A stretch of 64,000 nt of DNA from Palsa-189 sp963803735 (GCA_963803735.1 CAWDNV010000007.1:1-64000); one strand, 5' to 3'. Shown: positions 44,461 through 53,264, counted from the stretch's first letter. Made by a program: numbers and translations. Notes: generated from the sequence alone by a model not told the origin.

Positions 44461-46251
44461 GTGCGGCTACGAATTGTGTGGATTGTGCGCGGTACTGTGA
44501 AAAAGATTTTCCTAACCTGCTGCTGTTTTGCTCTGTGGACAGCATGCCACGTCAGTGTTGCCCAAGCACATGCCTCGCTCTTGCAAACTGAGCCGCCTTC
44601 CGGCAGCCAATTAGCTGAGGCCCCGGACAAAGTGCGTCTCTCATTCAACGAACGAGTTGAAGCGATTTTCAATTCAATCGAGGTTCTCGACCAGGAAGGA
44701 AGACGTGTCGATGACGGAAGCCCCCATGTTGTTGGGGAAGGCGACACCTTGGAACTCGGCTTAAAAACTCTCGTTGCGGGTAAATACACAATCCTCTGGC
44801 GAGTGAATTCTTTGGACGGCCACCAAGTTCAAGGGCATTTTGGATTTGGCGTGAAATCGACTCCTCCAACCGAAGCAGATATGAGCCACTTATCCGGTCC
44901 ACGGCAAAGCCTCTCACTGAAGGTCTATACCCTGGTTGTGAAGTGGGCCGGGCTAACCGCCATGATGATCTGGCTTGGCGGCATCAGTTTCTGGATCGTG
45001 GTACTCAAACCCAGTCTCCAAGGCCACTGGCAAACCGTGGGCGGTCAAAACGCACTGATCCTCGCAGCTGTACAGCGAACTTGTAGAATTCTTTGGTCTG
45101 GAGCCTTTGTCTTCTTCATTATGCAATTCATGGCCTTGGTCGCTCAGGGAATGATCTTTGCCGACCTTCCCTTGATGAAGGCGCTTTCCCCTTCAACGAT
45201 TCAAACGATGTTGACCAAGACGAGTTACGGGCAGTGGTGGAGCTTGAGGATGCTGGCGACCTTGGGCCTGCTTGGTCTGTGCGCCTGGCAGATGCGATCG
45301 AGTGTCTTGCGCCGGAGCGAGGACGGCTCGTCTGTGCGATCAAACTTCCCATTTGCGTTGGGCTCAGGAATGATTGGCGGTTTGATTCTGGTGACGATCC
45401 CGATGAGCGGGCACGCCCGTGCTTTTTCCAAGGCGACTGCCCTTGCAGTGGCATTTGATTGGGCCCACCTGGCCGGGACGGCGATTTGGATTGGTGGGCT
45501 GGTGTTCATTTGGGCCGTTGTTTTGATCGTGCAGGGTGGCCAAGACGAGAAGCCTGAATTCCTGAGTAAGTTGGTAAGCCGATTTTCGCGGGTGGCCCGG
45601 ATCTGTGTCCTGGTTCTGCTGGTCACCGGAATATATTCTGCTTGGCTTCACATACCCAGTTGGAGAGCGTTTGTGTCGACAGCTTACGGAGTGGCACTTC
45701 TGATCAAGCTATTTCTGGTGATCCTGATCTTGTTGATCGCTGCGGTAAATTGGCGGCGCGTGTTGCCAGCGTTAGCTGGGTTCTCGCAGCAGCCCGAATC
45801 ATACCGTAAGTGGGCAGGCCACTTCCGGAGCCTGATCAAGACTGAGACTGTTTTGGGAATAGCCATCCTGGTGGCGGTAGCGGTCCTAACGAGCCTTCCG
45901 CCAGCCACGGCGGTGGCGATGGCTGGCCCGGTCGATCTGAGCAAACGTAACGAAGAAATAACTGTGAATCTGAAACTGGACTCGGTAAAGGTGGGAACCG
46001 TCCACTCGGTAGTGACTCTTCAGGATTCGACTGGCCGAACGATAGCGGATGCGAAACGCGTGACTCTTTTTGTGCGCATGCTGGACATGGACATGGCTTT
46101 GGAAACGGTCGAGGCACAGGCCACACCCACCGGCACATTTCAGGCGGATATTGCCTTGGGCATGGCAGGGAGATGGTCGATCAGCGTGCAAGTGTCACCT
46201 CCACACGGAGACACGTTTGTGACGGAGTTCAACATTTCTTCTGGCATATGA
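44461..46251 (+). CDS. CopC-CopD fusion copper-handling membrane protein with YtkA-like tail
   Basis: A 596-residue protein starting at GTG 44461 (GGGAGGGAGG upstream). After the signal peptide the mature protein begins HASLLQTEPP, the CopC N-terminal His that binds Cu(II). The CopC domain ends near residue 140 (LDGHQVQGHFGFGV). Residues about 155-480 are the eight-helix CopD membrane domain (MMIWLGGISFW, AFDWAHLAGTAIWIGGL, with membrane His residues). The last 110 residues form a periplasmic beta-domain like YtkA (VHSVVTLQDSTGRTIADAKRV). CopC/CopD proteins take up or relay copper across the inner membrane. Confidence 0.88.
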   Translation: MRLRIVWIVRGTVKKIFLTCCCFALWTACHVSVAQAHASLLQTEPPSGSQLAEAPDKVRLSFNERVEAIFNSIEVLDQEGRRVDDGSPHVVGEGDTLELGLKTLVAGKYTILWRVNSLDGHQVQGHFGFGVKSTPPTEADMSHLSGPRQSLSLKVYTLVVKWAGLTAMMIWLGGISFWIVVLKPSLQGHWQTVGGQNALILAAVQRTCRILWSGAFVFFIMQFMALVAQGMIFADLPLMKALSPSTIQTMLTKTSYGQWWSLRMLATLGLLGLCAWQMRSSVLRRSEDGSSVRSNFPFALGSGMIGGLILVTIPMSGHARAFSKATALAVAFDWAHLAGTAIWIGGLVFIWAVVLIVQGGQDEKPEFLSKLVSRFSRVARICVLVLLVTGIYSAWLHIPSWRAFVSTAYGVALLIKLFLVILILLIAAVNWRRVLPALAGFSQQPESYRKWAGHFRSLIKTETVLGIAILVAVAVLTSLPPATAVAMAGPVDLSKRNEEITVNLKLDSVKVGTVHSVVTLQDSTGRTIADAKRVTLFVRMLDMDMALETVEAQATPTGTFQADIALGMAGRWSISVQVSPPHGDTFVTEFNISSGI

Positions 46252-46287
46252 CAGTAGCGTGAAAAGAGGGACTAAGGGAGAGATTAC

Positions 46288-47019
46288 ATGAGACTGCTTT
46301 CTTTCGGAACATGGCACACCTTGGTGGTGGGAATGGGGGCCGCTCTTCTGGCAAGCGCATGCTGGGCGCATGTGACATTCAGGCCCAATCAACCGCTCCG
46401 ACTAGGAGGCTCCGCGGAGATCAGCATGGTTGTTCCCACAGAGAGAAGTGTGGATACCGTGCGAGTCACCCTGGAAGTTCCTGAAGCTTTTCTCAAAGCG
46501 GGTGGCCGTTTGAGTCGCATCGATTTCCCTGCCGGCTGGCATGTAAAAATCGACAGAGAAGATAAGCCCGGAGAGGTCTATAAGCAAGAAATGGATCAGC
46601 GGGCGAAAAAGAGCAGTGATACCGAGCATAATGCAGCGCCCGCCAAGACCCCGGCAGAACAGAAAGAGGAGCAAATCGCAAACGAAATGCGACGAACGTG
46701 GATCAAGAAGGTGACTTTCGAGGGGGGCTCGATTCCACCGGATGGGTACAAAGTTTTCTCGCTCGAGTTTCAATTGCCCGATGGACCGGGAGAGTATCGT
46801 TTTCCCGCAGTTCAAACATACGCCGACGGGGTAGACGTTTCTTGGTCTGAACTAGTCCCGGGAGCACAACATCCGGCTCCCGCTATTGTCATCGATCAAA
46901 AAAAGCAAGAAAGTCAAATTCCCGAGTTTCCGAATCTGGCTCTTTGGCTCTCTGGTCTGGCGCTACTAGTATCGACGTTCGTGGTTATTAAGCAGAGTAG
47001 AAATCACACGCGGGCGTGA
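46288..47019 (+). CDS. YcnI/DUF1775-family copper-binding protein
   Basis: A 243-residue protein with a signal peptide ending at the mature N-terminus HVTFRPNQP, the His-first site used by YcnI proteins to bind Cu(II). The beta-sandwich runs to about residue 200 and includes a Trp near the site (WHVKIDRED). A Lys/Glu-rich insert at about 100-130 is lineage-specific. The C-terminal helix (LALWLSGLALLVSTFVVI) anchors it in the inner membrane. It is 36 bases after the CopC-CopD gene, the usual neighbour. Confidence 0.87.
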   Translation: MRLLSFGTWHTLVVGMGAALLASACWAHVTFRPNQPLRLGGSAEISMVVPTERSVDTVRVTLEVPEAFLKAGGRLSRIDFPAGWHVKIDREDKPGEVYKQEMDQRAKKSSDTEHNAAPAKTPAEQKEEQIANEMRRTWIKKVTFEGGSIPPDGYKVFSLEFQLPDGPGEYRFPAVQTYADGVDVSWSELVPGAQHPAPAIVIDQKKQESQIPEFPNLALWLSGLALLVSTFVVIKQSRNHTRA

Positions 47020-47384
47020 GCAAACTCCCATCAAATGTTGCCTAGAATTTAAGGACGATCTGCGCCGCCGTACCCGCCGCTAGGTGCAAGACTACTTGTT
47101 TCGGTCTTCTGGGTTGCACATTGTCCGAAACATGTGAGCGCAAAACTACGCCTTTCCGCCCGTAAAAACTCTGGTTGCTAAGTTTCCTTTTATAGGCTTC
47201 GAATGAGCGGGGGATCGCGTGAGAAAGTTCGGCGATTTAGCAGGTAATTGGTAAGCGTCGGGTGACTACATCTTGACAGAGTGTTTCAACGGCCATGGAA
47301 AATATCAGATTGAGGTCTAGGAGTTGATCTCATCTGTAAAGATCTCTTCATTGTAGGCTTTGGCGATGGCTAGGACGAGTCGGG
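47020..47384. other. Non-coding stretch after the copper cluster
   Basis: About 365 bases with no gene and no clear terminator hairpin. It separates the end of the YcnI gene from a truncated IS30 transposase and probably includes IS30 debris near its right end. Confidence 0.5.
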
Positions 47385-47645
47385 TTAGCAACTGTGCCAA
47401 GTGTCGCAAGCGATCCCTCGTGAAATGTTTTCCCGCTCCGCAAACGTAAGCGTCAGCGGTGAACGCCGCCTCGCTGCAGGAGCAATCCCGCCATGCTGCG
47501 CCAACATAAATTGAATGGACACTTGATCCTTGCCGAAGTCTCGCCCAATCTCATGCAACGACTGTCCCGACTTCCGACGCCTCCACATGTCATTCCGCTG
47601 CTGCTCCGAAAGCTGGAACCGCCGCTTAAATCTCATAAACACCAA
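47385..47645 (-). pseudogene. IS30-family transposase, N-terminal fragment
   Basis: The 86-residue frame matches the start of IS30-type transposases: FQLSEQQRNDMWRRRKSGQSLHEIGRDFGK and the helix-turn-helix continuation to LTFAERENISRGIA. The protein then runs into unrelated CDTWHSC and stops, so the DDE domain and the right end are gone. It marks the island side of the second att-like repeat. Confidence 0.8.
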
Positions 47646-47723
47646 CTTTAGAGAAAAGATTTATATCAGATGGTGTTGCATCGACCGGTTGAGCCGGCAC
47701 CGCTTGTTGGAAGTGTCCTCTCG

Positions 47724-47874
47724 GAGGATATGAAGTGACCTCGGCAGTTGCGGACTACCTCCTTATCATTAATGGAGCCAATTGGAGCCTGATCGAGAAG
47801 GGTTGTGGAAGCTAAGTCACTGAAAAATATGGTAGGCCCGTGCGGACTCGAACCGCAGACCTCTACCGTGTCAA
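47724..47874 (-). repeat. att-like direct repeat, right copy
   Basis: This repeats 2612-2764 in the same orientation, with an identical 45-base tRNA part. Similarity resumes a little further right (47875-47935), matching 2885-2945 across the 120-base segment present only at the left copy. To the right starts a different set of genes (conjugation, antirestriction). Confidence 0.75.
47830..47874 (-). tRNA. 3' half of tRNA-Val(GAC), truncated (att core), second copy
   Basis: Base for base the same as 2720-2764: anticodon loop, 3' anticodon strand, T-arm, 3' acceptor strand and CCA. The upstream bases (minus strand CGAAA where CTACC is needed) show that the 5' half is absent here too. Confidence 0.85.
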
Positions 47875-48156
47875 TTTCGATTTGTATGAACCACATCAAA
47901 GTCTTTAGGCATAACCGGGCAGCCGGCCGAACGTGAGCGTTGGGGACTCGGAAAACATCTGCAACGCTCTCATGGTTTTGGACTACGACTGTCTGTATCC
48001 GGCCTCCCATGCATTACACTGGTACTTGATGCCTTTACGCTTGGGCTTCATCTGACAAAATCCCTTCTCCCGGTGGCGCTTGCGTCGCGCGGAATGCGGG
48101 GATTGTTTCCGTAGCGGGCGGGAGCACGAGAGGAGCTAAGGACTGCTATTTAACGG

Positions 48157-48729
48157 TTACCGGCGCCCCTGTTTTCGCCGCCGGCCGTATTGCAGTTGGG
48201 CGTCGACACCTGTCACGTTAAATCGAAAACGAAGCATGGCTGCGCTGACGCCATATTCGGAACAGGCGTCCTCGGGGGATTTCCCGATGCGTCGTATCAG
48301 CATCAGAGCTTCTCGCGGAAGCAACAAACAGCCCGCAAGCCAATTGGCCTCTTCTTCCTGCTCCTCGTTGTGAGTGCGAAGCGCCATTTCGCTGGTTGGG
48401 CTCATGAACATCATGGACGGCTCGTGTCCGAGAATTATGTGCGCGATCTCGTGTGCGAGGCTGCTGTTCAGACGCGTGCGTGCGTGAGAGGAGTTGACCA
48501 CGATCAAGTGACCTTTGCCGTCGGTGACAGTAATCGCCGACCAGCAATCGCGATGATCTGTATTGAGACGCTGACGTACATCGTCCGCCAAGTCGGGCAA
48601 TTCCCCCGGATTTAGGACCGGCACGCCAAGAAGATCGGCGAAGCGAAAGGGATCAAGCGGTGAGCTGGCCGGTAGGCTGAGCTTCTGCCGCACCCGGAGC
48701 GAAGTCCGCTCGGCCCATGTTTTAATCAC
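48157..48729 (-). CDS. ImmA/IrrE-family zinc metallopeptidase
   Basis: A 190-residue protein starting at GTG 48729. The zinc site is HEIAH near residue 90 (SSLAHEIAHIILGHEPS), with the third ligand Glu in EEEANWLAGCLLLP. The N-terminal half positions the substrate. Relatives cut an Xre-type repressor to induce an integrative element (ImmA in ICEBs1) or respond to DNA damage. Here no Xre repressor gene lies next to it; the divergent neighbour at 48831 is unknown. Its place at the edge of the conjugative region fits control of transfer or excision. Confidence 0.82.
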   Translation of the reverse strand: MIKTWAERTSLRVRQKLSLPASSPLDPFRFADLLGVPVLNPGELPDLADDVRQRLNTDHRDCWSAITVTDGKGHLIVVNSSHARTRLNSSLAHEIAHIILGHEPSMMFMSPTSEMALRTHNEEQEEEANWLAGCLLLPREALMLIRRIGKSPEDACSEYGVSAAMLRFRFNVTGVDAQLQYGRRRKQGRR

Positions 48730-48830
48730 CGGACGCTCTTCCGCGATTTGCGAAGGGTTCTCTTGGAGAACAAATGTTGGCCTTTTGGCGAGGAAGGTTC
48801 GGAAACAGAGGCTCGTAGTGGAACGCTAGT

Positions 48831-49445
48831 ATGACAACACGGGACATAATCGGGAAGCTCGGGGCAGAGCTCGACGCAGGCATCGCCAGTGAGGTTCAAG
48901 TCGTTTATTTGCTCGCCGGAATCAGGAAGCTCATGGAGCGCGACGGAGTCAAGGAGCAGTATCCCGACCTTAAGTTCCACTGCGATTGGGCGCTACACGC
49001 GAAGTTGGAAGGCACGGCTGCGAAAGATGTCCTCCGCAAGTTCGACGTAGCCCATGCCCTTCTCAGAGATAGGAAGATCGAAATGCACGATTTGCCCGCG
49101 GACCTGAAGGGCGAGATCGACCGAATCTCAAAGATGAGATCGTTCGACGAAGAACTTTCTGGTTTTCTGGAAAACTATGGCCTTCCGCCGCTGACGAGAA
49201 ATCGCCCGGACGGTTGGCCTCATTTCCTCCACCTCTACGCCAACGTCATCGAAGACATTCCCCTTGTCGTAACAGACACAACCGCTACCGGCCCGAAGCA
49301 TATCTCTCACTTGGTAGTTCACTTCGAGCAGGCGGGGCAGGATGTGGGAGGAGAAGTGCTGTTCAAGGTGGGTTGGACCACCCACGACAAGAATGGGCAA
49401 TCGGGTGAAATCTTCGTCATCAACTCGTTTGCGAAACGGGCTTGA
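48831..49445 (+). CDS. Protein of unknown function, divergent from ImmA/IrrE
   Basis: A 204-residue soluble protein with no signal peptide. The first half is helical (DIIGKLGAELDAGIASEVQVVYLLAGIRKLM), and the second has an alternating beta pattern ending GGEVLFKVGWTT and GEIFVINSF. I recognise no family. It is divergent from the ImmA/IrrE gene with a 100-base spacer that could hold both promoters, and its 3' end overlaps that of the ArdC gene by 26 bases (convergent). A regulator or substrate partner for the peptidase is possible. Confidence 0.6.
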   Translation: MTTRDIIGKLGAELDAGIASEVQVVYLLAGIRKLMERDGVKEQYPDLKFHCDWALHAKLEGTAAKDVLRKFDVAHALLRDRKIEMHDLPADLKGEIDRISKMRSFDEELSGFLENYGLPPLTRNRPDGWPHFLHLYANVIEDIPLVVTDTTATGPKHISHLVVHFEQAGQDVGGEVLFKVGWTTHDKNGQSGEIFVINSFAKRA

Positions 49446-50277
49446 GATCTTTGGGAGCCCATTGGCTCTCCGCCTCCGATCTCCCGGATTGGAGGATTGC
49501 TTGTGCGGCACTGAAAATCCGCGCTGCAGACTGATTGGAAATTTCCTTCTCGCCTTGCATCCAATGTTGAATGTAGCCGCGTGCGGCTTCTGCGCCGGGC
49601 AACCCTAGTGACTCGCAGCAGATGAGAGCGACGGATTCGGCCTCTACTTCCCGGATGTTCCGGTCCATGTGTTCTAGATCAATAAGCTTTTGAGAAGTCG
49701 TGTGGCCGAGAACGACGTGGGCTATTTCGTGCAGCGTGGTCTTGAGGGGAAGCTCTGCAATCGGGTTAACCGCTATCTCGCGCTGTTGTGCGAAACCTTG
49801 CACGTTGCCGTTGATTTCATCGAATGGCGTGCGAGTGATGCCGAGCGTTTGCAGGGCTGCGTCCAGGTCAAAGCCGGGGATCGGCTGCTCGTAAGGCGTT
49901 TCTCCCTCAGTCTGCGCCAGAACAAACCAGTAATTGCGGAATACAAACCGCTGCTGCACCTCATCCTGACTCTCTTCGCTCCCTTCGATTGTTTCCGGTG
50001 CTGCTTTGCCCGACACCCGCTTTTTGTAGGTCACGGGCATACACAGACACAGCCCCTTTTCGCCTTTCCGGACTTGCCGTTTGAGCGTTAGCCAGCCCTT
50101 GTAACTATTGAGCGGTCCCGGTTCAATCTTCCGGCTGATGCATTGTTCGAGGGCGAGTAGTGCATTTCCAAACGAGTAGTTGTGGAAAGCGGTGTAAGCG
50201 GCGAGAAGTTTTCCCGGCGTGTGGACCGCATCGTGCAACAATTCTCCCCAAGTTGCATGGTCTTGCGTATTCATCAT
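49420..50277 (-). CDS. ArdC-like antirestriction protein with zincin domain
   Basis: The start is one of two consecutive ATGs at 50277/50274, after AAAGGAG. The N-terminal ssDNA-binding domain (about 1-110) has FHNYSFGNALLALEQ, GWLTLKRQVRKGEKGL and the FVFRNYWFV strand of ArdC proteins. The C-terminal metallopeptidase has HEIAH (TTLHEIAHVVLGHTT) and a downstream Glu in REVEAESVALICCESLG. ArdC protects incoming single-stranded plasmid DNA from restriction. It is the most distal gene of the left-reading transfer block. Confidence 0.87.
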   Translation of the reverse strand: MMNTQDHATWGELLHDAVHTPGKLLAAYTAFHNYSFGNALLALEQCISRKIEPGPLNSYKGWLTLKRQVRKGEKGLCLCMPVTYKKRVSGKAAPETIEGSEESQDEVQQRFVFRNYWFVLAQTEGETPYEQPIPGFDLDAALQTLGITRTPFDEINGNVQGFAQQREIAVNPIAELPLKTTLHEIAHVVLGHTTSQKLIDLEHMDRNIREVEAESVALICCESLGLPGAEAARGYIQHWMQGEKEISNQSAARIFSAAQAILQSGRSEAESQWAPKDLKPVSQTS

Positions 50278-50506
50278 TGTTGTTTCTCCTTTTTCCCTTT
50301 TTCGAGCGGTTTTGTGCTCGAAAGAAAGAAGCAAATTCCCTTCATAGCAGGCTCATTGCGAACGGGCGCGCGCGCCGTCAAGGGCGGCGGTATGAGTCGT
50401 TTATTGGAGCGAAGCGGAAACCCTTGACGGAACAAGCGCGGGACCGGGCGCAGCCTCTTGCGGAGAAGGGAATTTGCAGGGGAACTGTTTTAATCGCGGA
50501 AGTGAA

Positions 50507-51115
50507 TCAGGGTTGGTGTTCTGAATGTTTTGCGTGGGTTTTGACTTGCTGCACGTATCCGTTGGTCAGTCCGGCTGTAGGAGATCCGGTGTTGTAGTAG
50601 GACAGAGCGGAATCGAGGGCGGCGAAGCCCTCACCATGAATGCGAGCCGTTGCTGCGTAAGTAGCAGAAAGAAGAGCAGCGCCTGAACGGAGATTGGTGC
50701 AAGGATCAAGGAGTTGTTCGGGCGTGAGATGCAAAAGGGCTGCGTGTTCGCTGTTCACCTGCACGAGTCCGATGCTGACGGTGATGCCTTGCGCCAGAAG
50801 CCATTTAGTCCAAGCAATCGCCTCTTCGAGCGATGCAGGTTGTCTTTCAAGGGTGATGGTGCCTCGATTCCATCCCTGGCGGCGGGCGAACTGGTGGGGA
50901 CGGTTGATGCTGAGGGCGTAAGGGTAGAGCGCGGACTCGGTGCGTGCGATGGCTTCGAGGGTACTGACGGGGACGTTCGCTGCGCAGGATTGCGCGAGCG
51001 TTCGGAAGGAGGTAAGCGAAATCTTGGAGTTGGGGCTGGCGGTGGGTGTCTGCGCAAAACAGGTGGTTCCGGCGACGGAGAAGAGCGTTGCGAAAATGAT
51101 CTTTGCAAGGCGCAT
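50507..51115 (-). CDS. Lytic transglycosylase (VirB1/TrbN type)
   Basis: The start is ATG 51115, which overlaps the stop of the TraB gene as TAATG, giving 202 residues. Signal peptide MRLAKIIFATLFSVAGTTCFAQ. The catalytic Glu is in EAIARTESALYPYALSIN, followed by the SLT motifs SIGLVQVNSEH and LDPCTNLRSGAALL. It cleaves peptidoglycan to let the mating channel through. Context and size fit VirB1/TrbN rather than housekeeping Slt. Confidence 0.85.
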   Translation of the reverse strand: MRLAKIIFATLFSVAGTTCFAQTPTASPNSKISLTSFRTLAQSCAANVPVSTLEAIARTESALYPYALSINRPHQFARRQGWNRGTITLERQPASLEEAIAWTKWLLAQGITVSIGLVQVNSEHAALLHLTPEQLLDPCTNLRSGAALLSATYAATARIHGEGFAALDSALSYYNTGSPTAGLTNGYVQQVKTHAKHSEHQP

Positions 51116-52437
51116 TAGAAATTGGTGGCCGAAAGCACGGGAAGATGGAAAAGCCGCGCCCAGCTTGCGGCACTGGATTGCTGAATCGCCGGAATGCGGG
51201 TGTTCTTGGCCCAATAATCGTTTGCGGTGGTCAATAGAATGGTGGGATGTTCGAGGGTGGAAGAAAGAAAGGGCCATACGAGGATCTGTTCGTAGCAGAT
51301 GAGCACGGCGGCATTTTGATTCTGGACGTGGATTGTTCCACGGGCAAAGAGTTTCAATGGCACGCCGTCATCAGCAAAAGGCTTCCACATTGCGATCGGA
51401 ATGGGAATGCGCTCCTGATAGAGCGCGGTATTTTCCTCCCCGCGTGCGAGCAGCACATTCAAGTACCGGTTCTGGTCAAAAGGATTTCTCGAATCGCCGG
51501 ATTGGTTGATGCCAGCTCCGATAAGAACGGTGCGGTGCTGCGCTGCGACCGAGGTTAGGGTATCTCCCCAAAAAGCTTCCGTGGATTCATTCCAGTACGT
51601 GACAAGGTGTTCCGGGAAGAGCAGCACCGCGGCGTGAGACTCGAGGATGGTGGTTTGCATGGATTGGTGGGTGTTGTATTCCGTGGTGAAATCGGTGTCG
51701 CCCTGCCCTGAGCCTCCATAGATTGTGTTGACCGCTTCCCACCCTGCTGGGACCTGCGGTTGCGTGTACTGGAATTGAAAGACAAGAGCGCAGAGCGTCA
51801 AACAGAGGACGCTCTGTGCTGGCTTGAAGCGAAAAATGCTGAGGAAAACAAAGATGAGTGCCAGGCCGAACCATTTCGAGCCGGGAAAAAGAACGCCTGC
51901 AGAAAGAAGGGGCGAAGCCCATCCGATGATCCCGAGCGGCGGGATCGCGGTGAGCAAGATGCACAGTGGCACTGACAATGCAGTTCTTCCCCGCGCTCGC
52001 GTGAACAGCAAACCCCAGGGCAACGCAAGCAGAGCTGCCGCGGCTAGACACAGGAACAATCCAATGAGCGGGGTCCCCTGGAGTCCAAAGAAAGCGCGCG
52101 CTCCGGGGATGAGCGGCCAGCTCGCCGCCGCGTAGTAGCAGAACATCGAAGCATAGGCGTGCTTTCTGGTTTTCGCGTGATAGACGAGTAGCGGAGCGAC
52201 AAAGGAGAGCGGTATGGCCGCGAGGTGGCCGCTCCATGCAACCGCCGCCGTCGAGCCGGCAATGGCGGGAAGCGTGACGCTACTGCTGAGGGACTTCCGT
52301 AGCGAATGTCCATAGTGGGCGGAGATGTTGCCGAATCGAAGCCTCTTGAATGGCGCCGTAATAGCGGCTGTCGAAGCTGTAGCTATTGAAGGATGAGATG
52401 ACCCACACGGTTCCCGGTTCGACTTTGTAGGTGCCAT
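51115..52437 (-). CDS. traB: TraB-like conjugation protein, nitrilase-superfamily domain
   Basis: A membrane protein with about six N-terminal helices (residues 50-230 region) followed by a carbon-nitrogen hydrolase domain. Likely catalytic positions are Glu in LLFPEHLV, Lys in MWKPF and Cys in VLICYEQIL. This matches TraB of Ti plasmids, related to apolipoprotein N-acyltransferase. The start is uncertain: the nearest in-frame ATG (52437) lies inside the upstream TraF gene, and the segment after the TraF stop (52279 downwards) has no ATG, GTG or TTG before the first helix. A rare start or long overlap must be assumed. Confidence 0.75.
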   Translation of the reverse strand: MAPTKSNREPCGSSHPSIATASTAAITAPFKRLRFGNISAHYGHSLRKSLSSSVTLPAIAGSTAAVAWSGHLAAIPLSFVAPLLVYHAKTRKHAYASMFCYYAAASWPLIPGARAFFGLQGTPLIGLFLCLAAAALLALPWGLLFTRARGRTALSVPLCILLTAIPPLGIIGWASPLLSAGVLFPGSKWFGLALIFVFLSIFRFKPAQSVLCLTLCALVFQFQYTQPQVPAGWEAVNTIYGGSGQGDTDFTTEYNTHQSMQTTILESHAAVLLFPEHLVTYWNESTEAFWGDTLTSVAAQHRTVLIGAGINQSGDSRNPFDQNRYLNVLLARGEENTALYQERIPIPIAMWKPFADDGVPLKLFARGTIHVQNQNAAVLICYEQILVWPFLSSTLEHPTILLTTANDYWAKNTRIPAIQQSSAASWARLFHLPVLSATNF

Positions 52438-52858
52438 ATCGCCACGGGCCAAGGGGGCGCTGTAAGTGGTCGCGGAACCGTCCCGCGCTGTTGGGAAGGA
52501 GTTGTCCATTGACTCGAATTCCATCTGCGTTCACCTGTACTTGGTCGCCGGGAAACGCGACGGCGGGTTTGAGAAGAGGCGCTCCGCCATCGGGGCAAAC
52601 CCCCGCAGTGCGATACCGACGGCTGAGCGAGATGAACGCCGCTTCTCCTTGTGGGCAGAACTCAACAAGATTTGCATGGGGCGAATGGCTGGTGATGTAA
52701 AAGCCGAGCGGGAGGGACGGAGTAACATTAAACCGGATTCCAAAGACCCACCCCGCAACGAGGCCGAGACAGAGGGGCGAGGCCAGCAGGCAAGCCCAGA
52801 AGACAGCACGGCGGAGTCGTTGGCGTAGTTCATATGAGCCAGGTGTCTTGAGTTTCAT
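52280..52858 (-). CDS. traF: TraF-type conjugative signal peptidase (S26 family)
   Basis: From the ATG at 52858, 192 residues. One N-terminal membrane helix (RRAVFWACLLASPLCLGLVAGWVF) is followed by the S26 fold: the catalytic Ser region FNVTPSLPLGFY, the Lys region PLLKPAVAFPGDQVQVNADGI and the C-terminal motif SFNSYSFDSRYYGAI. In RP4, TraF cyclises the pilin TrbC. Its position between the TraG/SSB genes and TraB fits a transfer operon. It overlaps the end of SSB by 29 bases. Confidence 0.85.
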   Translation of the reverse strand: MKLKTPGSYELRQRLRRAVFWACLLASPLCLGLVAGWVFGIRFNVTPSLPLGFYITSHSPHANLVEFCPQGEAAFISLSRRYRTAGVCPDGGAPLLKPAVAFPGDQVQVNADGIRVNGQLLPNSAGRFRDHLQRPLGPWRYGTYKVEPGTVWVISSFNSYSFDSRYYGAIQEASIRQHLRPLWTFATEVPQQ

Positions 52859-53264
52859 GTGATTCGAGAGGCGAAGCGCCATCGGTCATGACCTCGTTCG
52901 TGACTGCTACGTGCGATGGCGGCGGGGCGGGTGTGTCTTGCGCCACGCTGCCAATGACAAAGAATTTGTGAACGCTGACTTCATAAACGTAGCGCGTGCA
53001 TTTGTCCTGGCCGACGTAAGGCCGCTGATCGAGGGTTCCTTCGACGTAAAGATTTGTGCCCTTTTCAAGTTCCGTCGCGAGGATCGCTAAATCCCCGTAG
53101 AAGACGAGGCTGAACCAATTGGTGTGCTCGGCAGGCCTGTCGTCGCGAGTGAATCTGTACGTTTGTCCTAGCCGGGCATTGGCAACCGGCAAGGAGGAGG
53201 GTAAATAACGCAGCGTGGGTGTTGCTGCGAGATACCCGGCGAGCTGAAAACGGTTCTCCTGCAT
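52830..53264 (-). CDS. ssb: Element-encoded single-stranded DNA-binding protein
   Basis: A 144-residue OB-fold protein (about residues 1-110; NWFSLVFYGDLAILATELEKGTNLYVEGTLDQRPY is the conserved core, seen in parts). The C-terminus lacks the acidic DDDIPF tail of housekeeping SSB and ends QDTWLI, so it may not recruit the usual partners. It would coat transferred single-stranded DNA. It is 3 bases after the TraG stop. Confidence 0.82.
   Translation of the reverse strand: MQENRFQLAGYLAATPTLRYLPSSLPVANARLGQTYRFTRDDRPAEHTNWFSLVFYGDLAILATELEKGTNLYVEGTLDQRPYVGQDKCTRYVYEVSVHKFFVIGSVAQDTPAPPPSHVAVTNEVMTDGASPLESHETQDTWLI

Noticed and set aside
47666..48010. 114-residue minus-strand frame over the second att-like repeat
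   Set aside because: It crosses the tRNA fragment and repeat, has no ribosome-binding site and no family features.
48726..48980. Minus-strand frame directly before ImmA/IrrE, considered as its partner repressor or antitoxin
   Set aside because: It is antisense to the 48831 gene for most of its length, and its translation has no helix-turn-helix or other domain.
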